64,000 nucleotides of DNA from Halalkalibacter krulwichiae (lineage in GTDB: Bacteria > Bacillota > Bacilli > Bacillales > Bacillaceae_D): positions 746,001-810,000 of the forward strand of contig NZ_CP020814.1 of the NCBI RefSeq assembly GCF_002109385.1, in the 5' to 3' direction. Of this stretch, positions 45,088 to 54,498 are shown one piece after another. The position numbers and the translations under genes were made by a program. Under the pieces are notes generated by a model. The model had not been told where the DNA came from. It made no database searches and saw only the letters and a program-made list of their open reading frames with translations. Every line of letters begins with the position of its first letter. Position 1 is the first letter of the stretch.

Positions 45088-45503
45088 ATAATATAGGAAA
45101 GTTCATTGGTGGAGTGTTACTTATGTTTATAGGTAGCAGCATACTTCTTGGAATGTTAGGAATTAACATTGGAGGGTTACTCGGCTTGGTCATTGGAGGG
45201 TGTTTTCTTTACTGGGGATACACGAAGTATCAGGAGAAAAGGAAATGGACATTCAGCAGTATTTTGTTATTTGGGCTAGCATTTGTTTTTTTACTAGGGG
45301 GCCTAGGTGGGGTTATTAGTATAGCCATAGGGGCTTTACTCTTATATTTTGGCTATAAATTACTAGTACAAAATGATAATGACAAGGAGAATACAGTAAA
45401 TGTTGTTTCAACTAAGAAAAGTTCAACTTATGAAGTAATCGATGAAGAGTTTGATCGTTTAATAAAAGAAGGAGGCTATTTTAATGGTCATGACAAGAAT
45501 TAG
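45084..45503 (+). CDS. liaI: LiaI-like membrane protein
   Basis: A 139-residue protein with two pairs of glycine-rich hydrophobic segments in the first 90 residues (FIGGVLLMFIGSSILLGMLG and LLFGLAFVFLLGGLGGVISI) and a polar C-terminal tail of 50 residues. In B. subtilis LiaI is a small membrane partner that brings LiaH to the membrane under envelope stress; position before the PspA-family gene supports the name, though sequence identity of LiaI proteins is low. Overlaps liaH by 20 bases. Confidence 0.75.
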   Translation: MNNIGKFIGGVLLMFIGSSILLGMLGINIGGLLGLVIGGCFLYWGYTKYQEKRKWTFSSILLFGLAFVFLLGGLGGVISIAIGALLLYFGYKLLVQNDNDKENTVNVVSTKKSSTYEVIDEEFDRLIKEGGYFNGHDKN

Positions 45504-46053
45504 TAATTTGGTGAAAGCATATGTTTATGAGGGGTTAGAAAGATTAGAAGATCCAAGCATTATGGTTAAACAATATATTCGAGATGTAAAAGATAAGATG
45601 ATACAACTAGAAGATAGCCTTCAGCAGAAAAGAAAGCATGAAACGGAATTAATCTACAAAGTAAGAACAGCTAAGGAACTTATTTCACGAAGAGAACAAC
45701 AAGCAATGATGGCTGTTGAAAAGAATGATGATGAGCTAGCACGTAAAATTTTAGTGAGTAAAAAGGAAATTGGGGAGCAACTAGTTTGTAGTGAGCAGCA
45801 TCTGAAGGAAAATAGAGAGGAAATAAAGGGGAAGGAAGAAGAGTTAGAACGTTTAAAAGTGAAGTATGAACAATTAAAGGAAAGAAGCCTAGAGTTAATT
45901 GTACGTGTTCAAGGTATAAAAACAGAACATCTAGAGGGTCACTCCATTAGAACAATGCATTCTGTAACAGATGAATTTGATGAAGAATTAAATGAACGAA
46001 AAAGATCAGATGAAATAGAAAATGAACTTCAGTTGCTAAAAACAAAAAAATAA
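45484..46053 (+). CDS. liaH: PspA/IM30 family protein LiaH
   Basis: A 189-residue almost wholly helical protein, shorter than most PspA relatives (about 220). The N-terminal LVKAYVYEGLERLEDPSIMVKQYIRDVKDKMIQLE-type segment (VMTRISNLVKAYVYEGLERL at 2-21; EDPSIMVKQYIRDVKDKM at 22-39) and the long charged coiled coil match the family. Such proteins form large ring oligomers on stressed membranes. Start ATG 45484 is seven bases after AAGGAGG, inside the end of liaI. Confidence 0.85.
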   Translation: MVMTRISNLVKAYVYEGLERLEDPSIMVKQYIRDVKDKMIQLEDSLQQKRKHETELIYKVRTAKELISRREQQAMMAVEKNDDELARKILVSKKEIGEQLVCSEQHLKENREEIKGKEEELERLKVKYEQLKERSLELIVRVQGIKTEHLEGHSIRTMHSVTDEFDEELNERKRSDEIENELQLLKTKK

Positions 46054-46155
46054 TAATAAGTAAGAAGGCAAGGGAATGTAAAATATAATTCATTCCCTTT
46101 TTCCTAGGTTTAAGTAAAATGGACTATGTAGACAAAAGGAATAGGAGGGGGATAA

Positions 46156-46992
46156 ATGAAGAAGCTATTAGGGATTTTTTTAATTATTGTTGGTTTAGGC
46201 TTTTTAATTGTGACAATCACTTCATGGTTTACAGCTAGTAATACAGTAAATCAAGGAAAAGATTTTTCCCAGGAAGTTGGATCGATTGAAAAATTAGAAT
46301 TAGCAAGTACGAGTACTGATTGGTATATAGAAACAACAAATAGTGATGAAATCGTTATTAAATTAATAAATGCAGATAACCAAATGGACATCCATTCATT
46401 GCAAAGAGGAAACACACTTAAGGTGGAAGTTAAAGAGAGGAAATTTAAATGGTTGTCTTTTAATTTTAAAGGTCAGACGAAAGCAGTTGTTCAACTTCCA
46501 GTAGAATATAAAAATCATCTAGCAATTAATGCAATATCAGGTAATATTGGAATAGAAAATGAAATGTTAGCACAAAGTTTAACACTTAAATCGGTATCTG
46601 GTGATATAAGAGCAGAGAAACTTGAGTCTTCTAAGGTAAATGCATCAACGACTTCAGGAGATTTAATGTTTGGCGAAATGGATGTCAGAGAAAGTCAGTT
46701 CAATACTGTTTCTGGGAACCTTTCTGTCTCGCAGCTAAAGGGGGAAATCGAAGGGGAATCAGTTTCTGGAAATATGACAATTGAATTTTCTGAAGAAAAT
46801 CAGCGTACAAAACTAAAATCAGTCTCAGGCGATGTAACGGTAGCGCTTCAGACAGGAAATCCTGAGGTGAAAGTGAAGAGTGTTTCTGGAAAGTTGCTTG
46901 TGGCTCCTAATTTTACTGGGAAAATAAATGAAGGGTCCGTCGGAATTGAAATTGAAACCGTTTCAGGAGATATACAAATTACTCAAAAATAG
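46156..46992 (+). CDS. liaG: DUF4097 beta-helix membrane protein, LiaG-like
   Basis: A 278-residue protein with one N-terminal membrane helix (about 4-27) and an outer repetitive beta-strand domain. The repeat is of the form SVSGDIxxxx / TTSGDLMF / TVSGNLSV / SVSGNMTI / SVSGDVTV / SVSGKLLV / TVSGDIQI, spaced about 18-25 residues, typical of DUF4097 (putative adhesin) beta solenoids such as LiaG. Function unknown. It follows a 100-base gap after liaH with its own AGGAGGGGG. Confidence 0.83.
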   Translation: MKKLLGIFLIIVGLGFLIVTITSWFTASNTVNQGKDFSQEVGSIEKLELASTSTDWYIETTNSDEIVIKLINADNQMDIHSLQRGNTLKVEVKERKFKWLSFNFKGQTKAVVQLPVEYKNHLAINAISGNIGIENEMLAQSLTLKSVSGDIRAEKLESSKVNASTTSGDLMFGEMDVRESQFNTVSGNLSVSQLKGEIEGESVSGNMTIEFSEENQRTKLKSVSGDVTVALQTGNPEVKVKSVSGKLLVAPNFTGKINEGSVGIEIETVSGDIQITQK

Positions 46993-47006
46993 AAAGGGGT
47001 GGGAGC

Positions 47007-47765
47007 ATGAAGAAGCAAATGTTATTTGGAATCATTATTGTCATCATTGGCCTTAACCTGTTATTTAACGCGATAAATTTATCAATAGGCAACTTCATTG
47101 CTCCATTAATCTTTTTCATTTTAGGTTTGTATTTTTATAAGAGAAAGCATACGTTCATTAGCTTACTTTTCTTTATCATTAGTGTAAGTATCTTTTTTGA
47201 TCATCTGTTAGGTGTGAACTTCATCTCTCTACTCATCGCCGTTGTAGCTCTATATTACGGAATTCGCTTAGTTCGCGCTCCTTCAAGTATAGAAAAAAGG
47301 CGTAATAGGAGAAGGAAGGAAAAAAGAGAAGAACATAAGGAGGAAGTAGTTGATGAAGTTGTCTCGGTAAAAGGAGAAGAGCAAGTTGTATACACACCAA
47401 CGATGCGTCGTAGCTTCATCGGTGATATTCATTATATGGGAGAGTCTTACGAGTTGAATGATTTGACCATTTGGAATGGGATAGGTGATGTTCGAATTGA
47501 TCTATCTAAGGCGATTATTCCAGAAGGAGAAACGGTTGTCATTGTTCAATGTATGATTGGTCAAATTGACTTTTTCGTGCCTGAAGATCTAGCTGTCACC
47601 ATTCAAGCATCAACGATCGTCGGAGAGATTTATTTGTTTCATGAGAAACATGAAGGGATTAATCAACAACTCAGTATAGCTACTCGTCACTACAAACAAT
47701 CGCCTAGACGTGTCAAACTTGTTTTATCAACTGTGATTGGAGAAGTGAAGGTGAGAGCAGTATGA
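47007..47765 (+). CDS. liaF: LiaF-like inhibitor of the LiaRS system
   Basis: A 252-residue membrane protein with four hydrophobic segments in the first 85 residues, a basic linker (KRRNRRRKEKREEHKEE) and the C-terminal LiaF domain (RRSFIGDIHYMGESYELNDL, VRIDLSKAIIPEGETVVIVQ, MIGQIDFFVPEDLAV). In B. subtilis LiaF keeps LiaS inactive without stress, so deletion turns the system on. Overlaps liaS by 4 bases (ATGA). Confidence 0.9.
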   Translation: MKKQMLFGIIIVIIGLNLLFNAINLSIGNFIAPLIFFILGLYFYKRKHTFISLLFFIISVSIFFDHLLGVNFISLLIAVVALYYGIRLVRAPSSIEKRRNRRRKEKREEHKEEVVDEVVSVKGEEQVVYTPTMRRSFIGDIHYMGESYELNDLTIWNGIGDVRIDLSKAIIPEGETVVIVQCMIGQIDFFVPEDLAVTIQASTIVGEIYLFHEKHEGINQQLSIATRHYKQSPRRVKLVLSTVIGEVKVRAV

Positions 47766-48829
47766 AGAAACAAGTAGCGAGGTTGCAATGGCAATTTATT
47801 CGACATAGTTTAGTTGTCACCGGACTGATCTCTTTTTTTATTTTGTTCTTTATTACGTATGGAGATCATAGAGGGATATTGCTTGTGATTGATCGGAAAT
47901 TATTAGATATTCCTATTTTAATTTGGATACTGAGTGCGGTTTTTATTACTGGAGTGATAAGTGGTTATATTCAAACTGTTCCAATAAGGAAAAAACTGGA
48001 TCAACTCATGCATGGGACTTTGCGATATGAACGAGGGACTTTTTCACATCGTGTTGAAGTAGAAGGTGATGATGAGATTGCAGAACTAGCTAGGCGTTTA
48101 AATGGAATGGCGCAAAACATTGAAAAGCAAGTAGCTTCATTGCAACGTCTTTCAACTGAACGAGCAGAGATGCAAGAGACGATAAAGAAGGCTGCTGTAT
48201 CTGAGGAAAGACAACGCTTAGCAAGGGATTTACATGACGCTGTTAGTCAACAATTATTTGCTATTTCAATGATGACTGCAGCAATTAAACAGAATATTCA
48301 AGGTGATGAAACGGAAAATCAAGTAATAATGGTTGAAAAGATGGCGAATACGGCTCAAGCAGAGATGAGGGCACTGCTGCTGCATTTAAGGCCAGCACAT
48401 CTTGAAGGAAAGAGTTTAGAAGACGGGGTTACACATTTATTTGATGAATTAAAGCAAAAGTATAATATGGATATACATGTTCTTTTCCAAGAAAATCTGT
48501 CACTACCAAAGGGAATTGAAGATCAATTGTTTCGGATGATTCAAGAAGCAATTTCAAATGTCCTACGCCACTCAAAAGCTAACCAATTAGAATTTCAGAT
48601 AAAAGAAACAAAACAAGATGTGAAGGTTAAGCTGATTGACAATGGAGTTGGATTTGACCCGAAAGGTATTCAGCAAAATTCTTACGGGTTACATACAATG
48701 AGAGAGAGAATAACGGAGATTGGGGGAACGTTACAAATTGTTTCAGTTCCTAACAAAGGTACGCAAATTGAAGCAACGATCCCAATAACGTGGAAGGGGA
48801 GAGAAAATGATTACTGTGCTTTTAATTGA
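47762..48829 (+). CDS. liaS: Sensor histidine kinase LiaS
   Basis: A NarL-type (HisKA_3) kinase of 355 residues with two N-terminal helices (about 15-37 and 52-74) joined by a very short outer loop, an intramembrane-sensing layout. HAMP follows, then the phosphoacceptor His158 in ERQRLARDLHDAVSQQLFAI, and the ATPase with EAISNVLRHSKA and NGVGFDP, ending GTQIEATIPI. Senses lipid II-cycle antibiotics in B. subtilis. Overlaps liaR by 23 bases. Confidence 0.92.
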   Translation: MKKQVARLQWQFIRHSLVVTGLISFFILFFITYGDHRGILLVIDRKLLDIPILIWILSAVFITGVISGYIQTVPIRKKLDQLMHGTLRYERGTFSHRVEVEGDDEIAELARRLNGMAQNIEKQVASLQRLSTERAEMQETIKKAAVSEERQRLARDLHDAVSQQLFAISMMTAAIKQNIQGDETENQVIMVEKMANTAQAEMRALLLHLRPAHLEGKSLEDGVTHLFDELKQKYNMDIHVLFQENLSLPKGIEDQLFRMIQEAISNVLRHSKANQLEFQIKETKQDVKVKLIDNGVGFDPKGIQQNSYGLHTMRERITEIGGTLQIVSVPNKGTQIEATIPITWKGRENDYCAFN

Positions 48830-49439
48830 TGATCATGAAATGGTTAGGATGGGCTTATCTGCTTATCTCTCAACTCAGCCAGATATTAAAGTCGTCGGTC
48901 AGGCAAGTAATGGGCTAGAAGGTGTGAAAATGGCAAGTGAACTTAAGCCTGACATTATTTTAATGGATTTGGTAATGGAAAAAATGGACGGGATTGAAGC
49001 AACCTCAGCGATCATGAAAGAGCTACCTTCTACAAAAGTAATCGTGCTTACTAGTTTTATTGATGATGAGAAGGTTTACCCCGTCATTGAGGCAGGAGCC
49101 TTTAGTTACCTGCTAAAAACATCTATGGCAGTTGAAATTGCTGATGCAATACGAAGTGCTTCTGACGGCAAACCAGTTGTTGAGGCTAAGGTCACAAACA
49201 AAATGATGGACCTCGTACGAGGAAAGAAGCAAAAACAATTGCACGACGCATTAACACCTAGAGAAAGAGAAGTTCTTGAATTAATTGGCGAAGGAAAGAG
49301 TAACCAGGAAATTGCCAAAACTTTGTTTATCGGGGTTAAAACAGTAAAAACTCATGTAAGTCATATTTTACAAAAACTAGAACTTGAAGACAGGACGCAG
49401 ATTGCTGTTTATGCACATCGTTACGGTTTAGTTAAATAA
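48807..49439 (+). CDS. liaR: Response regulator LiaR
   Basis: A 210-residue NarL/FixJ-type regulator: receiver with Asp54 in IILMDLVMEKMDGIEA, VLTSF and LLKT switch positions, and a LuxR-type HTH (about 145-205) with LTPREREVLELIGEGKSNQE, IAKTLFIGVKTVKTHVSHIL. Would activate the lia promoter upstream of 45013; I could not identify its operator by eye. GGGGAGAGAA precedes ATG. Confidence 0.93.
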   Translation: MITVLLIDDHEMVRMGLSAYLSTQPDIKVVGQASNGLEGVKMASELKPDIILMDLVMEKMDGIEATSAIMKELPSTKVIVLTSFIDDEKVYPVIEAGAFSYLLKTSMAVEIADAIRSASDGKPVVEAKVTNKMMDLVRGKKQKQLHDALTPREREVLELIGEGKSNQEIAKTLFIGVKTVKTHVSHILQKLELEDRTQIAVYAHRYGLVK

Positions 49440-49445
49440 AAGAGT

Positions 49446-49490
49446 AGGGCTGCTCGAAGGTAGAGAAACTCCCTTGAGACAGCCTCTTTA
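49446..49490 (+). terminator. Terminator of the lia operon
   Basis: GGCTG-CTC (49448-49455) pairs with GAG-CAGCC (49476-49484), one bulge, followed by TCTTTA. Confidence 0.65.
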
Positions 49491-49521
49491 TATTGCAATT
49501 GAATCTTTAAAAACTTCTATA

Positions 49522-49995
49522 CTATTCGCTTAAAGTCGCAGAAAAAGTGGTTACAAATGATTTGCGCGGAAAGATAGTTGGTGTCAATGCTTGTTGAGTG
49601 CCACGCTTTTTATGTGCATTTTCATACGACTTTGATTTCTGCCAGTTTTGAAAGGACTCTTCGTCATCCCAAACGGTCATTACGGCATAGGTATCATCAT
49701 TTAGAGGTCGTAAGATTCGAATAGCTTGAAAACCAGGTTCAGTCTCTACTAATTGAGCTCGATTTTGAAAGCGTTCTTCAAAATCTCCTCTGCCCTCTTC
49801 AGTCACTGGTATATTATTGATTACGACATACCCTGTCTCACTAAATTCACCAGTCTCGCTAAAGATTACATAGTGTTTGGCAGCTGGGTGAGCAATCTTT
49901 TCTTCTATATATTGATGTTTGTTAGTTTCCCCTTGCATAATAAGCCCTTTGACTGCTAATGGTTCAATTATTTCAACGATACTAGCTTCTCTCAT
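49522..49995 (-). CDS. hmoB: Haem-degrading monooxygenase HmoB-like (ABM domain)
   Basis: A 157-residue protein with an N-terminal helper part and a C-terminal antibiotic-biosynthesis-monooxygenase fold (about 65-150): YVVINNIPVTEEGRGDFEERFQNR, PGFQAIRILRPLNDDTYAVMTVWDDEESFQNWQKS. This matches HmoB (YhgC) of B. subtilis, which lies in the same pbpF-hem region and cleaves haem to release iron. Start ATG 49995 follows AGGAGGG; an upstream open stretch lacks a ribosome site. Divergent from pbpF. Confidence 0.85.
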   Translation of the reverse strand: MREASIVEIIEPLAVKGLIMQGETNKHQYIEEKIAHPAAKHYVIFSETGEFSETGYVVINNIPVTEEGRGDFEERFQNRAQLVETEPGFQAIRILRPLNDDTYAVMTVWDDEESFQNWQKSKSYENAHKKRGTQQALTPTIFPRKSFVTTFSATLSE

Positions 49996-50134
49996 TGAAC
50001 ACCCTCCTAAAAATGAATGTGAAACAAAATTGTACGTGTTACGTATATAAGTGTAGCCTACTATTGTTTTAAGCTGCAAGTGTTATGAACGGTTCCGAAA
50101 GGGTATAGTAGGAGGGAAGGAGGGTGAAAAGGAT

Positions 50135-52276
50135 TTGAAAAAGAAAATACTGATTGCAGTTTCTAGTTTATTAAGTTTTGTCCTATTTGCTCTTATTATT
50201 TATTTATTTGTTATTTTAATTGGAAACTATGCAATTGATAATGAAAAGCTCGTTATGAAAGCAACTACGTCTTTAACCGATCAAAACGGAGAAGTACTAA
50301 CACATCTTTTTATCGAAAACAGAGAACCGGTCTCCATTCAAGAGATTCCTAAGCATGTTCAGGATGCTTTTGTTGTCATTGAAGATGTGAGATTTAGAGA
50401 ACATCAAGGGGTTGATTTCCGAGCAATTGGTCGAGCTCTATACAGAGATATTTTAGCTGGAGCAAAGGTTGAAGGAGGCAGTACGATTACGCAGCAACTA
50501 GCTAAAAATGTATTTTTAACGAATGAAAAAACATGGCTAAGAAAAACAAAAGAAGTTTTAATAGCGATGAATCTAGAACGGCGTTATAGTAAAGATCAAC
50601 TGTTAGAAAAATATTTAAATAGTATTTATTTCGGACATGGTGCATACGGAATTCAAGCAGCTTCTACTCTTTATTTTAATAAAGATGTAGCGGATTTATC
50701 AATCGAAGAAGGTGCTCTTCTTGCCGGTCTACCGAAAGCGCCTAACTCATACTCTCCCATTAATAACCCTGACCGAAGTAAAGAAAGAAGAGATCTGGTC
50801 TTAACGGTGATGCAAAGGCACGAAGTTTTAGAGGCTGAGGAAGCAAAGCGCTTAAAAGGCAAGACTGTAGCGACTAATGTGAACCGCTTCGAAGAAAAAG
50901 AAGCTTTTTTAACCTACATTGATATGGTAATGGATGAAGCAGAAAGTAGGTATCACTTAACACAAGAGGAATTGTTAACAGGAGGATACCGCATTGTCAC
51001 TCCCATTGATCTTCGGATGCAAGAAGTCACATATAAAAAGCTGAAGGAAAACCGCTATTTTCCAACCGAGAATGAGGATGCTGAGGCTGCGGTTGTATTA
51101 ATAGATGCTCACACAGGAGGAGTCATTGCTGTACAGGGAGGAAGGGATTACGTAAGAAGAGGGCTAAACCGTGTTAATGTAAAGCGCCAACCAGGTTCAG
51201 CTTTTAAACCGTTAGCTGTGTATGCTCCAGCGATAGAAAACGGAAGGCATCCTTATACAATGTTGGTAGATGAGCTATTAGATTATAATGGGTATACCCC
51301 TCGTAATTATAGTCATCAGTACACAGGGTACATGACAATGTATGATGCGCTAACAATTTCAGCGAATGCACCAGCTGTCTGGTTACTAAATGATATTGGA
51401 ATCGAGCGATCGCTTGAAGTATTAAATAGATTTAACATCACTATTGAAGATCGTGGACTTGCAATTGCACTTGGTGGGTTAACAGAAGGAATTACCCCAC
51501 TTCAATTGGCTTCTTCCTATCACGTTTTTGCGAATGAAGGAGTTCGGGTTGAACCATACTTTATTAAAGAAATTTATGATAGAAATGGAAAGAGACTTGA
51601 TGGCGAACCGTTAGTAGAAGAAGAGGTTATCGAGCCGCAAACAGCATGGTACATGACAAGAATGCTTGAGTCTGTTATCCAGAATGGAACGGGCAGGCAT
51701 GGAGATGTTCAAGCGATGGTAGCTGGAAAGACAGGGACGACATCTTTTCCAGGAGTAGAAGGGGCAATTATGGATGCTTGGTTTGTTGGCTACAGCCCAG
51801 ATGTTGTTGGTACGGTTTGGATGGGGTATGATCAAACGACAAATGAACGATATCTTCATGGTGGAAGTGCGTATCCAACTGTATTATTTAAAGACATTAT
51901 TAATGAGCTTCCTGCTTCTTTACGCCAAACCACTTTTCAGAAACCAACCGCGGTAACCGAATTAGAGTCTCCTATTGAATTACCTGTTGTTACTGATCTT
52001 AAAGCGACATTTTCTATTGGAGGGAGAGGGATTTCTAGTATTCATTTAGATTGGACGGGACCCGAAGAGGAAAGAGTTTATTATCAAATTTATGAAGTAA
52101 ATACCGATGGTCGTAATCACGTTGCAACCGTAGTTGGAGACACTCAATATTATATTGGGAGTTTGAACCCATTCACATCGAAAAGGTATGAAATTGTTCC
52201 ATATGATGAAATTACAAAGCAGCCAGGCTTACCATCAAATATTGCTGAAGTGAAATTTAAGTTCGGGTTGCATTAA
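50135..52276 (+). CDS. pbpF: Class A penicillin-binding protein PbpF (1A family)
   Basis: A bifunctional peptidoglycan synthase of 713 residues. One N-terminal helix (6-30), glycosyltransferase domain (about 60-235) with the catalytic Glu in EDVRFREHQGVDF and GGSTITQQLAKN, and transpeptidase domain with SxxK in PGSAFKPLAVY, SxN in SANAPAVWLL and KTG in GKTGTTSFPG. A fibronectin-III-like module closes the protein (about 630-710). Start TTG 50135 is nine bases after AAGGAGGG. Located before hemE as in B. subtilis. Confidence 0.93.
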   Translation: MKKKILIAVSSLLSFVLFALIIYLFVILIGNYAIDNEKLVMKATTSLTDQNGEVLTHLFIENREPVSIQEIPKHVQDAFVVIEDVRFREHQGVDFRAIGRALYRDILAGAKVEGGSTITQQLAKNVFLTNEKTWLRKTKEVLIAMNLERRYSKDQLLEKYLNSIYFGHGAYGIQAASTLYFNKDVADLSIEEGALLAGLPKAPNSYSPINNPDRSKERRDLVLTVMQRHEVLEAEEAKRLKGKTVATNVNRFEEKEAFLTYIDMVMDEAESRYHLTQEELLTGGYRIVTPIDLRMQEVTYKKLKENRYFPTENEDAEAAVVLIDAHTGGVIAVQGGRDYVRRGLNRVNVKRQPGSAFKPLAVYAPAIENGRHPYTMLVDELLDYNGYTPRNYSHQYTGYMTMYDALTISANAPAVWLLNDIGIERSLEVLNRFNITIEDRGLAIALGGLTEGITPLQLASSYHVFANEGVRVEPYFIKEIYDRNGKRLDGEPLVEEEVIEPQTAWYMTRMLESVIQNGTGRHGDVQAMVAGKTGTTSFPGVEGAIMDAWFVGYSPDVVGTVWMGYDQTTNERYLHGGSAYPTVLFKDIINELPASLRQTTFQKPTAVTELESPIELPVVTDLKATFSIGGRGISSIHLDWTGPEEERVYYQIYEVNTDGRNHVATVVGDTQYYIGSLNPFTSKRYEIVPYDEITKQPGLPSNIAEVKFKFGLH

Positions 52277-52506
52277 AAGTACTTTTCAGAGGGAAATTGA
52301 TAATAAGTACTTGGATTTTGGTGATTTTGCACTGAAATAACTTTTTTTGGAAGTGTTTAGTCTTTAACATTCATCAAATTTATGACAGTTTAAATGATAG
52401 TCTATACACTTCACTAAACGGTCACTATAGTAAAAGTTGTATAATATGCATTTTCAAACGTAATCAAGTAAAATATGAGTATGTAGAAGGAAAAAGGAGT
52501 GGCAGA

Positions 52507-53547
52507 ATGAATCAGAATGAATTTAACGATACATTTTTAAAAGCATGTAAAGGTGAAGCGCACGAACATGTACCTGTCTGGTACATGCGCCAAGCAGGGC
52601 GCTCTCAACCAGAATATAGAAAAATTAAAGAGAAGTACTCGCTGTTTGAGATTACCCATCAACCGGAGCTATGTGCTTACGTGACAAAATTACCAGTCGA
52701 TCAGTACAACAATGACGCAGCAATTCTATATAAGGACATTATGACACCGTTGCCAGCTATCGGTGTAGATGTAGAAATTAAATCGGGGATTGGTCCGGTC
52801 ATTGACAATCCAATTCGATCAAAAGCAGATGTCGAACGATTAGGAACGATCACACCTGAAGAAGATGTACCTTATGTTCTAGATACAATTAAACTTCTCC
52901 GTGAACAGTTGACAGTTCCACTTATTAGCTTTGGAGGAGCACCATTTACGCTTGCAAGTTATATGATCGAAGGAGGTCCTTCTAAAAATTATAATAAGAC
53001 AAAAGCGTTTATGTATGCTGAGCCGGAAGCTTGGTTTCTATTAATGGACAAACTTGGGGAAATGACAATTACATATGTTAAATCGCAAATTGCAGCCGGG
53101 GCGCAAGCGATTCAAATCTTTGATTCGTGGGTTGGAACGTTAAACGTTGCTGACTATAGAACGTTTGTAAAACCAGTGATGAATAGAATTTTCGCTGAAT
53201 TAAAACAAGAAAACGTCCCGTTAATTATGTTTGGAGTAGGTGCAAGTCACCTTGCTAATGAATGGAATGACTTACCGCTTGATGTTGTTGGTTTAGATTG
53301 GCGTTTATCTATCCAAGAGGCAAGGGACTTAGGCATTAAGAAAACCGTTCAAGGAAACTTAGATCCCGCTATCCTTTTAGCTCCTTGGGAAGTAATTGAA
53401 GAGCGAGCAAAAGCGATATTAGATCAGGGTATAAAAAATCCTAATTTCATTTTCAATCTTGGGCATGGCGTGTTCCCAGAAGTAAATCCAGATACATTAA
53501 AGCGTCTTACAGCTTTTGTACATGAATATTCTATGAACAAAATTTAA
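52507..53547 (+). CDS. hemE: Uroporphyrinogen decarboxylase
   Basis: Decarboxylates uroporphyrinogen III to coproporphyrinogen III. The 346 residues begin with the arginine-rich substrate motif [16 protein letters not shown] (about 21-36), and have the metal-free active-site Asp in [17 protein letters not shown] and [23 protein letters not shown], then [13 protein letters not shown] near the end. First gene of a hemE-hemH-hemY operon, thirteen bases before hemH. Confidence 0.95.
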   Translation: MNQNEFNDTFLKACKGEAHEHVPVWYMRQAGRSQPEYRKIKEKYSLFEITHQPELCAYVTKLPVDQYNNDAAILYKDIMTPLPAIGVDVEIKSGIGPVIDNPIRSKADVERLGTITPEEDVPYVLDTIKLLREQLTVPLISFGGAPFTLASYMIEGGPSKNYNKTKAFMYAEPEAWFLLMDKLGEMTITYVKSQIAAGAQAIQIFDSWVGTLNVADYRTFVKPVMNRIFAELKQENVPLIMFGVGASHLANEWNDLPLDVVGLDWRLSIQEARDLGIKKTVQGNLDPAILLAPWEVIEERAKAILDQGIKNPNFIFNLGHGVFPEVNPDTLKRLTAFVHEYSMNKI

Positions 53548-53560
53548 GAGGGTGGAAGAG

Positions 53561-54492
53561 ATGACGAAGAGAAAAGTAGGATTACTTGTAATGGCATACG
53601 GAACTCCTAGAAGCAAAGAAGAAATCGAGCCTTACTACACTCACATCCGTAGAGGGAGAAAACCTTCAGATGAAGCTTTAGAAGAATTAACGGACCGTTA
53701 TGAAGCAATTGGTGGAATTAGTCCCTTGCTAAAATTACAGAAGACCAAGCGTATGGTCTTCAAGATCAATTAAATAAAGAATTTAGCGACATTGAATTTA
53801 AAGCTTATTTAGGATTAAAACACATTGATCCTTTTATTGAAGATGCAGTTAAGCAAATGAAGGAAGATGGAATTACAGAGGCCGTTAGTCTTGTGTTGGC
53901 CCCTCACTTCTCTACTTATAGTGTGAAATCCTATAACGGAAGAGCAAAAGCTGAATCAGACAATATATCAGGACCTGAGATAGCAAGTATAGATAGTTGG
54001 TATGATGAGCCGTTATTTATTGATTATTGGGTCAAACAAGTACAGAAAACAATGAAGCGAATTGAGGACAAGGAGAAAGCATGTGTGATCTTCTCGGCAC
54101 ATAGTTTGCCAGAGAAGATCACACAAATGGGTGACCCTTATCCTCAACAATTACAAGATACGGCAGATTTAATTGCGACAAAAGCGGGGATTAAAAACTA
54201 CACAATTGGTTGGCAGAGTGAAGGAAATACCCCTGATCCTTGGTTAGGGCCCGATGTACAGGATTTAACTAGAGATCTTTTTGCACAACATGGCTATACG
54301 TCAATGGTTTATTGTCCAGTAGGATTTGTAGCCGATCATTTAGAAGTCCTTTATGACAATGATATTGAATGTAAAGTAGTTACAGATGAATTAGGGATCA
54401 ACTATTACCGCCCAGAAATGCCTAATGCTAAGCCTGAGTTTTTAGAATGTCTAGCGACAATTGTGAAAAAAAAGCTTGCGGAGAAAGAGTGA
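53561..54492 (+). pseudogene. hemH: Ferrochelatase/coproporphyrin ferrochelatase, frameshifted as sequenced
   Basis: Inserts iron into (copro)porphyrin. From ATG 53561 (after GGTGG) the frame reads [20 protein letters not shown] to [12 protein letters not shown] and then stops falsely at 53773. In the next frame the protein resumes as [19 protein letters not shown] and runs to 54492 with [20 protein letters not shown], the catalytic His in SAHSLPEKI, and [18 protein letters not shown]. One extra G in CTTGCTAAA at 53728 restores about 311 codons, the usual length. The gene is normally needed for haem, so a sequencing deletion is likely. Confidence 0.9.
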
Positions 54493-54498
54493 ATACTT

